From JAEEJA01 sp036343175 (GTDB taxonomy: Bacteria; Bacillota; Clostridia; Lachnospirales; Lachnospiraceae): DNA of 64,000 nt. Of the stretch, positions 16,314 to 25,095 are shown piece by piece (within the stretch, counting starts at the first letter, position 1; each line of letters begins with the position of its first letter). The stretch is taken from NCBI GenBank assembly GCA_036343175.1, contig JAZASR010000006.1, positions 1-64,000 of the forward strand. Direction: 5' to 3'. Under the pieces are notes generated by a model. That model saw only the letters and a list, made by a program, of their open reading frames with translations. It was not told where the DNA came from and did not search any database. Made by a program: the position numbers and the translations under genes.

Positions 16314-17282
16314 ATGGAGAATAGCAGTAAATTTAAGAAAAATAACTTTCAGATCACGATAGGCCATATCCACAGGACCTTCGTTAAGGATGGCCTGCTT
16401 TGCCAATATATTAATACAGATATTTTCAGGGATCCTTTAGGAATGTATGAGAACCTTAAAAGTGTGACTGACCATATTAAAAAGAAGGCCGAAGAAAATG
16501 GCATGGATCCGGAAAGGGTGACGCTGACGCCTGTCTCTCAGGAGAAAACAGCTGATGGCTTCATTAGAAAAGTAAAGTATATTGATAATACGGTAAGTAT
16601 TGAGAAGAGTGATGATAAGAAAACTTTATACAGCGCGGCCTTCGGATATGGTGAGTTTATAAAATGGCTTTCTGACTTCCCTGCAGAAACCTTAAATATT
16701 ACTATCCCGGATTTCCATAATACTTTAAAGAGACTTAAAGACCTTGAAAAGGCAGTAAGAGACGATCCGCTTGGCCTGAAGAAAAATATAGAATATGAAC
16801 TTGAGTATGTCTTAAGTCATAAGGAATTTGCCTGTGACTTTTCTGAAAAAGTCCCATTACGCGCTGTACATAATGATGCCAAGCTTTCAAATGTATTATT
16901 TGATAAAGATGATCAGGAAAAAGCCCTTGCAATCGTGGACCTTGATACAGTTATGCCTGGCTATGCAGCAACTGATTTCGGAGACCTTGTCCGCAGTGTG
17001 GCAAAAAAGAAGACCCCTGACGGTCTGCATACTATATTCGATAAAGAAGCTTATGAGAGTGTACGCCGGGGCTTTTGCGACGGGGCAGGCGACAGTCTTA
17101 CAGGCCCGGAAATTGAAAGCCTCTATTACGGCGTTATCAATATTGCTTACGAAATGGCTGTCCGTTACCTGGAAGACTATCTTCTTGGCGATCCGTATTT
17201 CAGAACCATACGGGGAGAGGCCAAACGAAGCCGGGCCATCGAGAACATAGAATTTCTGAAGGCGTTCATTCGATCTTCATAA
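16314..17282 (+). CDS. NahK/APH-family small-molecule kinase
   Basis: A 322-residue phosphotransferase with the aminoglycoside-phosphotransferase/choline-kinase fold. It most resembles N-acetylhexosamine 1-kinase (NahK): IGHIHRTFV near residue 17 matches the family's GHINxTY strand, followed by QYINTDIFRDP (40-50). The catalytic loop is HNDAKLSNVLFD near 188, and the metal-binding segment is IVDLDTVMPG with ATDFGDLVR. All key residues appear present. The N-terminus is about 20-30 residues shorter than NahK. The ATG has only a weak ribosome site. No lacto-N-biose or hexosamine pathway genes are nearby, so the substrate is unknown; a sugar is the best guess. Confidence 0.7.
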   Translation: MENSSKFKKNNFQITIGHIHRTFVKDGLLCQYINTDIFRDPLGMYENLKSVTDHIKKKAEENGMDPERVTLTPVSQEKTADGFIRKVKYIDNTVSIEKSDDKKTLYSAAFGYGEFIKWLSDFPAETLNITIPDFHNTLKRLKDLEKAVRDDPLGLKKNIEYELEYVLSHKEFACDFSEKVPLRAVHNDAKLSNVLFDKDDQEKALAIVDLDTVMPGYAATDFGDLVRSVAKKKTPDGLHTIFDKEAYESVRRGFCDGAGDSLTGPEIESLYYGVINIAYEMAVRYLEDYLLGDPYFRTIRGEAKRSRAIENIEFLKAFIRSS

Positions 17283-17303
17283 AAGTGTACCTTTCCGGGA
17301 CAG

Positions 17304-17332
17304 TTGCGCTTGGGCCCGGATTTGGATATAAT
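17304..17332 (+). promoter_or_regulatory. Promoter for ftsH-uvrC
   Basis: TTGCGC (17304-17309), a 17-base spacer and TATAAT (17327-17332), 49 bases before the ftsH ATG. Confidence 0.65.
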
Positions 17333-17381
17333 TAATCATGAATGTCCATAAGCACAAATGAAAGTACATAGAGGTGAATAA

Positions 17382-20153
17382 ATGAATCCAGATGATAATA
17401 ACGATCCAATGGACGACGAAAATAAAAAGCGCAACAGGAGGTCTGTAATAGTATGCCTTATCATAGCATTTGGCGTCCTTCTGGTCTTCTTCTTCATGAA
17501 TCAGAGGATACAGCAGGCATCCAATAAAGAGATAACATATGATAAATTCCTTCAGATGCTGGATGAAGGAGTTGTTGATGAAGTAACACTTACATCGAAC
17601 AAGATAGAGATAAAGCCAAAGTCAGACAATAGTGTCTATAATATTAAATATTATACAGGCATAATAGAGCAGGATTTTTCACTTGTTTCCCGTCTCAATA
17701 AAGCCGGAGTGACATATAAAAGAGAGATCCCAAGCTCTACAGGCGGAATCGGCTATATACTTGCAAGCTATATCCTTCCTCTGCTCCTGCTTTGGGGCGG
17801 CTTTTTCCTGGTTTACAGGCTCATGGCCAAGAATTCGGGCGGAGTCATGGGCGTAGGCAAGTCCAATGCCAAGATGTATGTGCAGAAAGAGACCGGAGTC
17901 ACATTCAAGGATGTGGCAGGTCAGGATGAGGCTATGGATACCCTGACTGAAATGGTCGATTTCCTTCACAATCCACAGAAATATACGGAAATAGGTGCAA
18001 AGCTTCCGAAGGGCGCGCTTCTTGTCGGTCCTCCCGGAACAGGTAAGACACTTCTTGCCAAGGCTGTTGCCGGAGAGGCACATGTGCCATTTTTCTCATT
18101 ATCAGGATCTGATTTCGTAGAAATGTTTGTGGGTGTCGGTGCATCCCGTGTCCGTGATCTTTTCAAGCAGGCGCAGTCTATGGCGCCTTGTATCATATTC
18201 ATCGATGAGATAGATGCCATAGGAAAGAGCCGTGATTCACAATATGGCGGCGGCAATGACGAACGTGAACAGACTCTGAATCAGCTTCTTTCAGAGATGG
18301 ATGGCTTTGACTCGTCAAAGGGACTTGTAGTCATAGGTGCTACAAACCGTCCGGAGGTACTTGATAAGGCGCTTCTCAGGCCGGGACGTTTTGACAGGCG
18401 TGTCATTGTTGAAAAGCCGGATCTTAAAGGCAGGGTCGAGATACTTAAGGTCCATGCAAAGGATGTCCGCATGGATGAGTCGGTTGATTTCGATGCTATT
18501 GCCCTTGCTACAAGCGGTGCCGTTGGTGCCGATCTCGCAAACATGATCAATGAAGCTGCCATCATGGCAGTGCGTGCCGGGAGAAAGGCTGTCAATCAGG
18601 CAGACCTCTTTGAGGCTGTTGAGGTTGTAATAGCGGGTAAGGAAAAGAAAGACAGGATCCTTGGCAAGGAAGAAAAGAGGATAGTTGCTTACCATGAAAC
18701 AGGACATGCTCTTGTTACAGCTCTTCAGAAGAATGCGGAGCCGGTACAGAAGATAACCATCATTCCGAGAACCATGGGATCACTTGGATACGTACTTCAG
18801 GTACCGGAAGAAGAAAAGTTCCTTATGTCCAAAAAGGAAATGCTTGCGCGGATCACCACGCTTCTTGGCGGCCGTGCGGCAGAAGAAGTTGTTTTCGATT
18901 CAGTTACAACCGGCGCATCCAATGATATAGAGCAGGCAACAAAGATCGCCCGTGCAATGGTCACCCAGTATGGTATGTCAGAAAAGTTCGGCCTCATTGG
19001 TCTTGAATCCATACAGAACCGCTATCTCGACGGCAGGGCTGTCATGAATTGCGGCGAGACGACTGCTTCCCAGATAGATGAAGAAGTAATGGACATCATT
19101 AAGAGCTGCTATGAGAAGGCTCTTGAGTATATAAAAGATAATCGTGATGCCCTTGACAAGCTCGCTGCTTATCTCATTAAGCATGAGACGATAACCGGTA
19201 AGGAATTCATGAAGATATTCAGACAGGTGAAGGGCATAAGCCAGCCGGAGGGAGACCTTTATGATGCACTGATACTTGACGTCGACGGCACACTCCTCAA
19301 TTCATCCAAGGTACTTACGGATAAGGTCCGCAATGCGGTGATCGATGCTGAGATGCGCGGAAAGCATGTAGCCATTGCCTCCGGAAGGTCTGTTGCCGGT
19401 ATCAGGCGTACAGCAGCGGCTCTGCAGCTTGACCGTTTCGGCGGCTTTATCATAGCTTATAACGGAACAACTGTAGTTAACTGTAAGAATGGAGAGGTAG
19501 TTTATAATCAGTTCATGCCTCAGGAGCTCTACAAACCTGTAATAGATGCCTCAGTGAAAATGGGCGTTAAGATAGTTGTTTACAATGACCAGTATAAGCA
19601 GATGATCATAGGCAATGGGCCGGATGATTTTCTGACTGAGCATGCAGGACATCTGGATCTGACACCGGTAAACGCAGGAAACTTCTTAAAAGCACTTAAT
19701 TTCCCGGTCAATAAGTTTTTACTGAAGGGTGATCCGGAAAAAATGGCTGACGTGGAAGCCCGCATGAAGGATGCGTTCGGGGACAGGCTGAATATTGTCC
19801 GCTCGGATCCGATGTTCGTGGAGGTCCTTCCTAAGTTCGTGGATAAGCATGTAGCAGTTGAAAAGCTTATGAAATACCTTGACATACAGAAGGATAAGGT
19901 GATCTGCGTAGGTGACAGCTTTAATGATCTTCCTATGCTTCGCGCTGCCGGCCTGGGAGTTGCCATGGGCAATGCAGCAGATGCTGTAAAACAGGAGGCA
20001 GATTATGTTACGGCTTCTAATGATGAAGATGGTGTCTTTGACGTTATAGCCAGATTTATGACGAAGAAGAGTGAAGGATTACCGGAGAAGACTGAAGGTC
20101 ACGACGCTCCTGCTTCTGATTCAGAGGGATCTGACGATCCTGATAATTCTTAA
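17382..20153 (+). CDS. ftsH: FtsH AAA+ membrane protease fused to a Cof-type HAD phosphatase
   Basis: A 923-residue protein, about 280 longer than normal FtsH. Residues 1-622 are a complete FtsH: two membrane helices (about 22-40 and 124-146), Walker A GPPGTGKT (K222), Walker B IIFIDEIDAIG, the SRH region, and the zinc site H438-E-x-x-H442 with a downstream Asp in TGASNDIEQAT. Immediately after comes a complete Cof/HAD-IIB hydrolase (about 626-890): D633-V-D635-G-T, ASGRS, NKFLLKGD (motif III Lys) and G844-D845-S-F-N-D849. A short acidic tail ends the protein. The ATG pair at the junction is out of frame, so separate initiation of the HAD part is unlikely. FtsH degrades misfolded membrane proteins. 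The HAD domain would sit in the cytoplasm on the hexamer; its substrate is unknown. uvrC follows after 21 bases. Confidence 0.93.
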   Translation: MNPDDNNDPMDDENKKRNRRSVIVCLIIAFGVLLVFFFMNQRIQQASNKEITYDKFLQMLDEGVVDEVTLTSNKIEIKPKSDNSVYNIKYYTGIIEQDFSLVSRLNKAGVTYKREIPSSTGGIGYILASYILPLLLLWGGFFLVYRLMAKNSGGVMGVGKSNAKMYVQKETGVTFKDVAGQDEAMDTLTEMVDFLHNPQKYTEIGAKLPKGALLVGPPGTGKTLLAKAVAGEAHVPFFSLSGSDFVEMFVGVGASRVRDLFKQAQSMAPCIIFIDEIDAIGKSRDSQYGGGNDEREQTLNQLLSEMDGFDSSKGLVVIGATNRPEVLDKALLRPGRFDRRVIVEKPDLKGRVEILKVHAKDVRMDESVDFDAIALATSGAVGADLANMINEAAIMAVRAGRKAVNQADLFEAVEVVIAGKEKKDRILGKEEKRIVAYHETGHALVTALQKNAEPVQKITIIPRTMGSLGYVLQVPEEEKFLMSKKEMLARITTLLGGRAAEEVVFDSVTTGASNDIEQATKIARAMVTQYGMSEKFGLIGLESIQNRYLDGRAVMNCGETTASQIDEEVMDIIKSCYEKALEYIKDNRDALDKLAAYLIKHETITGKEFMKIFRQVKGISQPEGDLYDALILDVDGTLLNSSKVLTDKVRNAVIDAEMRGKHVAIASGRSVAGIRRTAAALQLDRFGGFIIAYNGTTVVNCKNGEVVYNQFMPQELYKPVIDASVKMGVKIVVYNDQYKQMIIGNGPDDFLTEHAGHLDLTPVNAGNFLKALNFPVNKFLLKGDPEKMADVEARMKDAFGDRLNIVRSDPMFVEVLPKFVDKHVAVEKLMKYLDIQKDKVICVGDSFNDLPMLRAAGLGVAMGNAADAVKQEADYVTASNDEDGVFDVIARFMTKKSEGLPEKTEGHDAPASDSEGSDDPDNS

Positions 20154-20174
20154 TAATTCACAGGTAAATAATAC

Positions 20175-22058
20175 ATGTTTGACATTAAGGAAGAATTAAA
20201 AAAGCTTCCGGCCCGGCCAGGCGTCTATCTGATGCATGACAAACATGATGCCATCATATATGTAGGCAAGGCCAGAATTTTAAAAAACCGTGTACGCCAA
20301 TATTTTCAGGAGTCCAGGCACGTATCTCCAAAGATAGAAAAAATGATCTCCCAGATAGATCATTTTGAGTACATTGTAACGGACTCGGAGGTAGAGGCTC
20401 TGGTGCTTGAGAGCAATCTGATAAAGGAGCATAGTCCCAAGTACAATACCATGCTCAGGGATGACAAAAGCTATCCCTTTATAAAGGCTACTCTTGATGA
20501 GCCGTTTCCGAGGCTCTTTCTTACAAGGAACCGCGGACGGGACAATAAGAACTCAAAGAACAGATTCTTTGGTCCCTATACCAGTGTCGATGCGGCCCGC
20601 GATATGCTGAAAACTGCCCAGCATATTTATCATATCAGGACCTGTCACAGGGTACTTCCGCGTGACTGCGGACTTGAGAGAGCCTGTCTCAATTATCATA
20701 TCAGGCAATGTGATGCCCCGTGTCAGGGCAATATTTCTGAGGAAGAATACAGGAAAAAGTTCGCCCAGGCATTGAAGTTTATCCAGGGTGATTATGAAGA
20801 ATGCATAGAAGATCTTACCGAAAAGATGAATGCGGCTTCCGAACGCATGGAGTTTGAAGATGCGGCGGTAATCCGCGATACGATAGCCAATATCAGGCGT
20901 GTCATGGTCAGCCAGAAAATTACGGATTTTAAGGATGTGGACCGTGATATAATAGCGGCAGCGGCATCGGGTGATGAAGCTGTGATCGTTGCTTTCTTCG
21001 TAAGAGAAGGAAAGATAATCGGACGTGATAAGTTCCATATGAAGGGTGTGGATCCGCAGGATACGGGTGATATCATCCAGTCATTTATCATGCAGTACTA
21101 TGGGGGAACACCATACATACCCTCTGAATTGTATCTGGAGTCCGATATCTCAGACAGGGAGCTTGTTGAAAGGTGGCTTTCAGACCGTAAGAAAGCTTCT
21201 GTGAAGATAACTGTTCCATTGAGAGGACAGAAAGAAAAGCTTATGGAGCTTGCTCATCAGAACGCGGAGATAGTATTGAAGCAGGATCGCGAGAAGATAG
21301 TCCGTGAGGAAGAACGTACCTCAGGAGCAATGAGCGAGATATGCAGCTGGATAGGCATACCATATGCAAAGCGTGTCGAATCTTACGATATCTCCAATAC
21401 CAGCGGCTATCAGTCGGTCGGATCCATGGTAGTATTCGAAGATGGAAAGCCTGATAAGTCTGAATACAGAAAATTTAAGATCATGTCTGTAAAAGGACCG
21501 GATGACTATGCCAGTATGGAAGAGATACTTACCCGCCGCTTTGAGCACGGCATACGCGATCAGAAGGGGTGGGAAGAGAAAGGAAAGCAGGAGCTTCTTA
21601 ATACCGGCTTTGCCCACTTCCCTGACCTTATACTTATGGATGGCGGCCGCGGACAGGTAAATGTTGCTTTAAAGGTACTTGATTCATTGGGACTTGATAT
21701 TCCTGTTGCCGGACTTGTTAAGGATGACAGGCACCGTACCCGCGGCATCATATTTAATGACCGTGAGCTTCCGATTGATACGCATTCAGAAGGCTTCTGG
21801 CTCATAACCAGGATACAGGATGAGGTGCATCGGTTTGCGATAGAGTATCACAGGAGCCTGCGTTCCAAGGTGCAGGTTAAGTCATCTCTTGATGATATAG
21901 AAGGTGTGGGACCTAAGAGACGGAGAGCCCTGATGAAGCATTTTAAAGGAATAGAGGCTCTGCGCAGCGCATCGGTCGAAGATATCATGGAGTGTGACTT
22001 CATGGATCGCCGTACAGCTGAAAATATATACAGATATTTTAATGACACAGGGACCTGA
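20175..22058 (+). CDS. uvrC: Excinuclease ABC subunit C
   Basis: A 627-residue nucleotide-excision-repair endonuclease that makes both incisions around a lesion marked by UvrAB. Seen: an N-terminal GIY-YIG domain (GVYLMHD, then IIYVGKA and LKNRVRQYF), a Cys cluster (CHRVLPRDCGLERACLNYH) near 160-175, a UVR motif near 203-238, the RNase-H-like UvrC homology region with SYDISNTSG and DGGRGQVN, and C-terminal helix-hairpin-helix repeats (DIEGVGPKRR). Length is normal. The ribosome site is weak (CAGGTAA). The position right behind ftsH suggests read-through. No LexA-type box is visible upstream. Confidence 0.96.
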   Translation: MFDIKEELKKLPARPGVYLMHDKHDAIIYVGKARILKNRVRQYFQESRHVSPKIEKMISQIDHFEYIVTDSEVEALVLESNLIKEHSPKYNTMLRDDKSYPFIKATLDEPFPRLFLTRNRGRDNKNSKNRFFGPYTSVDAARDMLKTAQHIYHIRTCHRVLPRDCGLERACLNYHIRQCDAPCQGNISEEEYRKKFAQALKFIQGDYEECIEDLTEKMNAASERMEFEDAAVIRDTIANIRRVMVSQKITDFKDVDRDIIAAAASGDEAVIVAFFVREGKIIGRDKFHMKGVDPQDTGDIIQSFIMQYYGGTPYIPSELYLESDISDRELVERWLSDRKKASVKITVPLRGQKEKLMELAHQNAEIVLKQDREKIVREEERTSGAMSEICSWIGIPYAKRVESYDISNTSGYQSVGSMVVFEDGKPDKSEYRKFKIMSVKGPDDYASMEEILTRRFEHGIRDQKGWEEKGKQELLNTGFAHFPDLILMDGGRGQVNVALKVLDSLGLDIPVAGLVKDDRHRTRGIIFNDRELPIDTHSEGFWLITRIQDEVHRFAIEYHRSLRSKVQVKSSLDDIEGVGPKRRRALMKHFKGIEALRSASVEDIMECDFMDRRTAENIYRYFNDTGT

Positions 22059-22190
22059 GTAAAGAACAGTTTTTTATCGTGTCATTAAAACAGCAGCAAA
22101 GGGACTTATGATCATGACTTTCGGATCAAAATAGAGTTTCCTGATCCAGGGGCAGATCAAAGTTTATTATAATATCAGGAGGATCAGCTT

Positions 22191-23165
22191 ATGCAGAATA
22201 ACGAGGTTTACAGCGTACCCTTATCAGAACTCATCGATAAGATGAAACTTGAGAATTGCACGCCGGATATTGACATTACGGATATTAAAATAAATCAGAC
22301 TGATATAAACAGGCCTGCTTTGCAGCTTGCCGGCTTTTTTGACTATTTTGATTCCGGTCGTATACAGATAATCGGACATGTTGAGAACACATACATGAAG
22401 CAGAAAGGCATAGAGTATTCGTCCCAAATGATGGATAAGATCATGTCAGGCACCAACGGCAATCCAAAGCCTCCCTGTGTAGTATTCTGCAGAGGTATCT
22501 GGGTCGAGGATGAGATACTCGAGATCGGAAGAAAGCATGGAGTGCCGATACTCAGGAGCAATAAGGCTACAGATTCATTCTCGGCAGATCTGACCCGCTG
22601 GCTCAATGTTCAGCTTGCTCCAAGGTGTTCTGTTCATGGCGTTCTGGTAGATATCTTCGGTGAAGGTGTTCTGATCATGGGAGAGAGCGGTATAGGTAAA
22701 TCGGAGGTCGCCCTTGAACTTATACACCGCGGCCACCGTCTTGTATCCGATGACGTTGTTGAGATCAAGAAGGTCAGTGAAGAGTCGCTGATAGGCAGCT
22801 CACCGGATATCACAAGGCATTTTATCGAACTGCGCGGTATCGGGATCATCGATGCAAAGATGCTCTTCGGTGTCGAGCACGTTAAGGATGAACAGGAGAT
22901 AGACCTGGTCATAAGACTTGAAGAGTACAATAAGGATCAGATATACGACAGAATGGGACTTGAAGATCAATACATAGAGTTCCTTGGAAATAAGGTGGTA
23001 TGTCATTCTATTCCTGTGCGTCCGGGCCGTAACGTTGCCATTATCTGTGAGTCTGCTGCCGTTAACTACAGGCAGAAGAAGATGGGATACAATGCTGCAG
23101 TCGAGCTTTATAACCGTGTTACCAATAACATTCAAAAGGGATCCGTCGATGACAGCCAGCAATAA
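22191..23165 (+). CDS. hprK: HPr(Ser) kinase/phosphorylase
   Basis: A 324-residue bifunctional sensor enzyme that phosphorylates or dephosphorylates HPr at Ser46 to control carbon catabolite repression in Firmicutes. Seen: an N-terminal domain (about 1-135), Walker A GESGIGKSE near 164, the HRLVSDDVVEI loop, and the family signature ELRGIGIIDAKMLFG near 214. The C-terminal region is complete. The ribosome site AGGAGGATC is strong. It lies 132 bases after uvrC. No HPr gene is in the window. Confidence 0.95.
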   Translation: MQNNEVYSVPLSELIDKMKLENCTPDIDITDIKINQTDINRPALQLAGFFDYFDSGRIQIIGHVENTYMKQKGIEYSSQMMDKIMSGTNGNPKPPCVVFCRGIWVEDEILEIGRKHGVPILRSNKATDSFSADLTRWLNVQLAPRCSVHGVLVDIFGEGVLIMGESGIGKSEVALELIHRGHRLVSDDVVEIKKVSEESLIGSSPDITRHFIELRGIGIIDAKMLFGVEHVKDEQEIDLVIRLEEYNKDQIYDRMGLEDQYIEFLGNKVVCHSIPVRPGRNVAIICESAAVNYRQKKMGYNAAVELYNRVTNNIQKGSVDDSQQ

Positions 23166-23242
23166 GAGGTTAAAAGCAGAGGCTCATGATATTATCATTG
23201 CATGCCGTAATTATTAAGGATTTTACTTTTAACAGATAACTA

Positions 23243-23302
23243 TTTTAGAAAGAATGATTTCAGAAAGGATGATTTCAGAAAGAATGATTCCAGAAAGGAT
23301 CA
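23243..23302 (+). repeat. Four tandem 15-bp units carrying Shine-Dalgarno-like cores
   Basis: Four head-to-tail 15-base units (consensus TTTCAGAAAGRATGA) at 23243-23257, 23258-23272, 23273-23287 and 23288-23302, ending three bases before the next gene's ATG. Each unit carries an AGAAAGRA core that resembles a ribosome site; only the last is properly spaced. Copy number could vary by slippage without changing frame, because 15 is a multiple of three. Confidence 0.85.
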
Positions 23303-23319
23303 GTTATGAAATTTATTAA
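23254..23319 (+). CDS. Possible upstream peptide encoded by the 15-bp repeat
   Basis: The repeat is open in one frame and encodes a 21-residue peptide built on repeated MISER units, with an ATG in three of the four repeat units. Its stop codon (23317-23319) lies inside the downstream gene, so translating it would overlap that gene's start codon. Translation is not demonstrated; it may be a by-product of the repeat. Confidence 0.25.
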   Translation: MISERMISERMIPERISYEIY

Positions 23320-24448
23320 GACTCCAGACTTAAAAAGAGGAATGAAGCTTGCCAAGCCTATATATAACAGAGATGGTGTCATGCTCTACGAGCGAGGAAG
23401 TCTTCTTACAGAACAGGGCATAGTAAGTATCAATAATTTTGGGCTCATCGGTGTCTATATACTTGAACCCCAGGAGCCTGTCCCGCCTATGTCAAGGGAT
23501 GATATCGAGTTCGAACGTTTCCAGGCCATGAGCATATTCAGTATCAGAGATATCCTTGACGAGATAAAGAATGAAAAAGAGCCTTCGGGGCTTTATCAGT
23601 TCGCCAATAAGATAATAAAAGAGTTCGGTATGCTTGACAGAAAGATAAATTTCATACAGAGCCTGAGAAGTATTTCAGACTATATCTACAAGCATTCGCT
23701 CAATACAGCCATACTTTCCGCCATGATGTCTCATTTCATGAAGCTTTCATTTAAGGAGCAGCTGGACGTAGTAATAGCAGCTCTTGTTCATGATGCAGGC
23801 TCATTGAATGTCCCTCTTCCTGTAAGAAGAAAGCCTGAAGACCGTCTTACAGAAGACGATAAAAATACCATACAGGCAGCTCATATGAAATTCTTCTCAA
23901 CGATCTCAGACCAGTTTGAGATGGATCCTGAAGTAAAAAATATATTACGGTCGCTTCTGTATTCAATACATGGTATCCGGACAGCTTCAGACACAAGCAT
24001 TGTCGTGAATCATGATGCTGTAGAGGTAGTCAGGGTCGCCGCCTGTTATGATGAGATGACTGCCATGAAGCTCGATGAAGAGCCAATGTCAGAAATTGCC
24101 GCCATCCGTTTCCTTATGGATGAGAAGAATGGTTATGCCCAGAACGTTGTCGCGGCATTGACCGGCAGCATTAATCTTCTTAAGCCGGCACTTATGGTAG
24201 AGCTTACAAATGGTGAAAAGGGACTCATAATAGATGGTAATGATCAGGATATTCTATCACCAAAGGTGCTTTCATTCTCCACGAATGAGGTATATGATCT
24301 TGCGGATGCTATCGTGAGCCGCGGAATCGGTATCAAAGACATTGTAAAGACTCTCGACAACCGTTTTGTCATCAATACATATCTTCTTGATACATACCGG
24401 GGAAAGACAGTTCATATTGGGGAGAAGCTTGATAAGTCCACTTTTTAA
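23306..24448 (+). CDS. HD-GYP-like protein with a degenerate GYP region
   Basis: A 380-residue soluble protein related to HD-GYP cyclic-di-GMP phosphodiesterases. Seen: the usual N-terminal segment (MKFIKTPDLKRGMKLAKPIYN), then an HD core with KHSLNTAILSA near 130, H162-D163 in AALVHDAG, an HMKFF His, and the later CYDEMT metal motif. The HHE-DGxGYP stretch that defines the family is not recognisable; the equivalent region reads LLYSIHGIRTASDTS. Catalysis against c-di-GMP is therefore doubtful. A receptor or another HD hydrolase are alternatives. The last copy of the 15-bp repeat supplies AGAAAGGA as ribosome site. pth follows after 11 bases. Confidence 0.75.
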   Translation: MKFIKTPDLKRGMKLAKPIYNRDGVMLYERGSLLTEQGIVSINNFGLIGVYILEPQEPVPPMSRDDIEFERFQAMSIFSIRDILDEIKNEKEPSGLYQFANKIIKEFGMLDRKINFIQSLRSISDYIYKHSLNTAILSAMMSHFMKLSFKEQLDVVIAALVHDAGSLNVPLPVRRKPEDRLTEDDKNTIQAAHMKFFSTISDQFEMDPEVKNILRSLLYSIHGIRTASDTSIVVNHDAVEVVRVAACYDEMTAMKLDEEPMSEIAAIRFLMDEKNGYAQNVVAALTGSINLLKPALMVELTNGEKGLIIDGNDQDILSPKVLSFSTNEVYDLADAIVSRGIGIKDIVKTLDNRFVINTYLLDTYRGKTVHIGEKLDKSTF

Positions 24449-24459
24449 AGGAGAGTAAA

Positions 24460-25020
24460 ATGTATATAATAGCAGGCCTTGGAAACCCTGAGAAAAGATA
24501 TGCGGGAACGAGGCATAATATAGGCTTTGCAGCTGTCAACCGCCTGGCGGAAAAACATAATATTATTATTGGAAATGAAGAGAAAAAGGCGCTTACAGGC
24601 CGCGGTATCATAAACGGGGAAAAGGTAATGATAGCCATGCCTCTGACATATATGAATGCCAGCGGGGAAGCGGTCGCCTCATTAGCCAATTTCTATAAGA
24701 TAGATATTAAGGATGAGCTGATAATCGTATATGATGATATTGACCTTGATCCCGGGAAACTCCGTATCAGGCAGAAATCAAGTGCAGGCGGGCATAATGG
24801 CATGAAGAGCATCATAAAGTGCCTTGGAACCGATGATTTCCCGCGCGTCCGTATAGGAGTCGGTGCAAAACCGGCTGGCTGGGACTTAGCTGATCATGTG
24901 CTTTCAAAGTTCGATAAGGATACGATCCCTGTCATGGACCAGGCTCTAGACCGTGCCTGCGAGGCCATTGAGACTATCATAAGATACGGTACCGGCGCGG
25001 CTATGAACAAATATAATTGA
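24460..25020 (+). CDS. pth: Peptidyl-tRNA hydrolase
   Basis: A 186-residue esterase that frees tRNA from peptidyl-tRNA dropped by ribosomes; essential in most bacteria. Seen: GLGNPEKRYAGTRHNIGF at residues 5-22, with the catalytic His (H19), MPLTYMNASG near 64-73, VYDDIDLDPG near 89-98 (catalytic Asp), and GGHNGMKSI near 108. Full length. The ribosome site is AAAGGAGAG. Followed at 75 bases by mfd, as in many Firmicutes. Confidence 0.97.
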   Translation: MYIIAGLGNPEKRYAGTRHNIGFAAVNRLAEKHNIIIGNEEKKALTGRGIINGEKVMIAMPLTYMNASGEAVASLANFYKIDIKDELIIVYDDIDLDPGKLRIRQKSSAGGHNGMKSIIKCLGTDDFPRVRIGVGAKPAGWDLADHVLSKFDKDTIPVMDQALDRACEAIETIIRYGTGAAMNKYN

Positions 25021-25095
25021 TATGCTGATCTTTAATTTATGGGTCATATCAGAGCAAAAAAAGGAAGGTAAAATATCCATCCAGGAATTTGTAAA

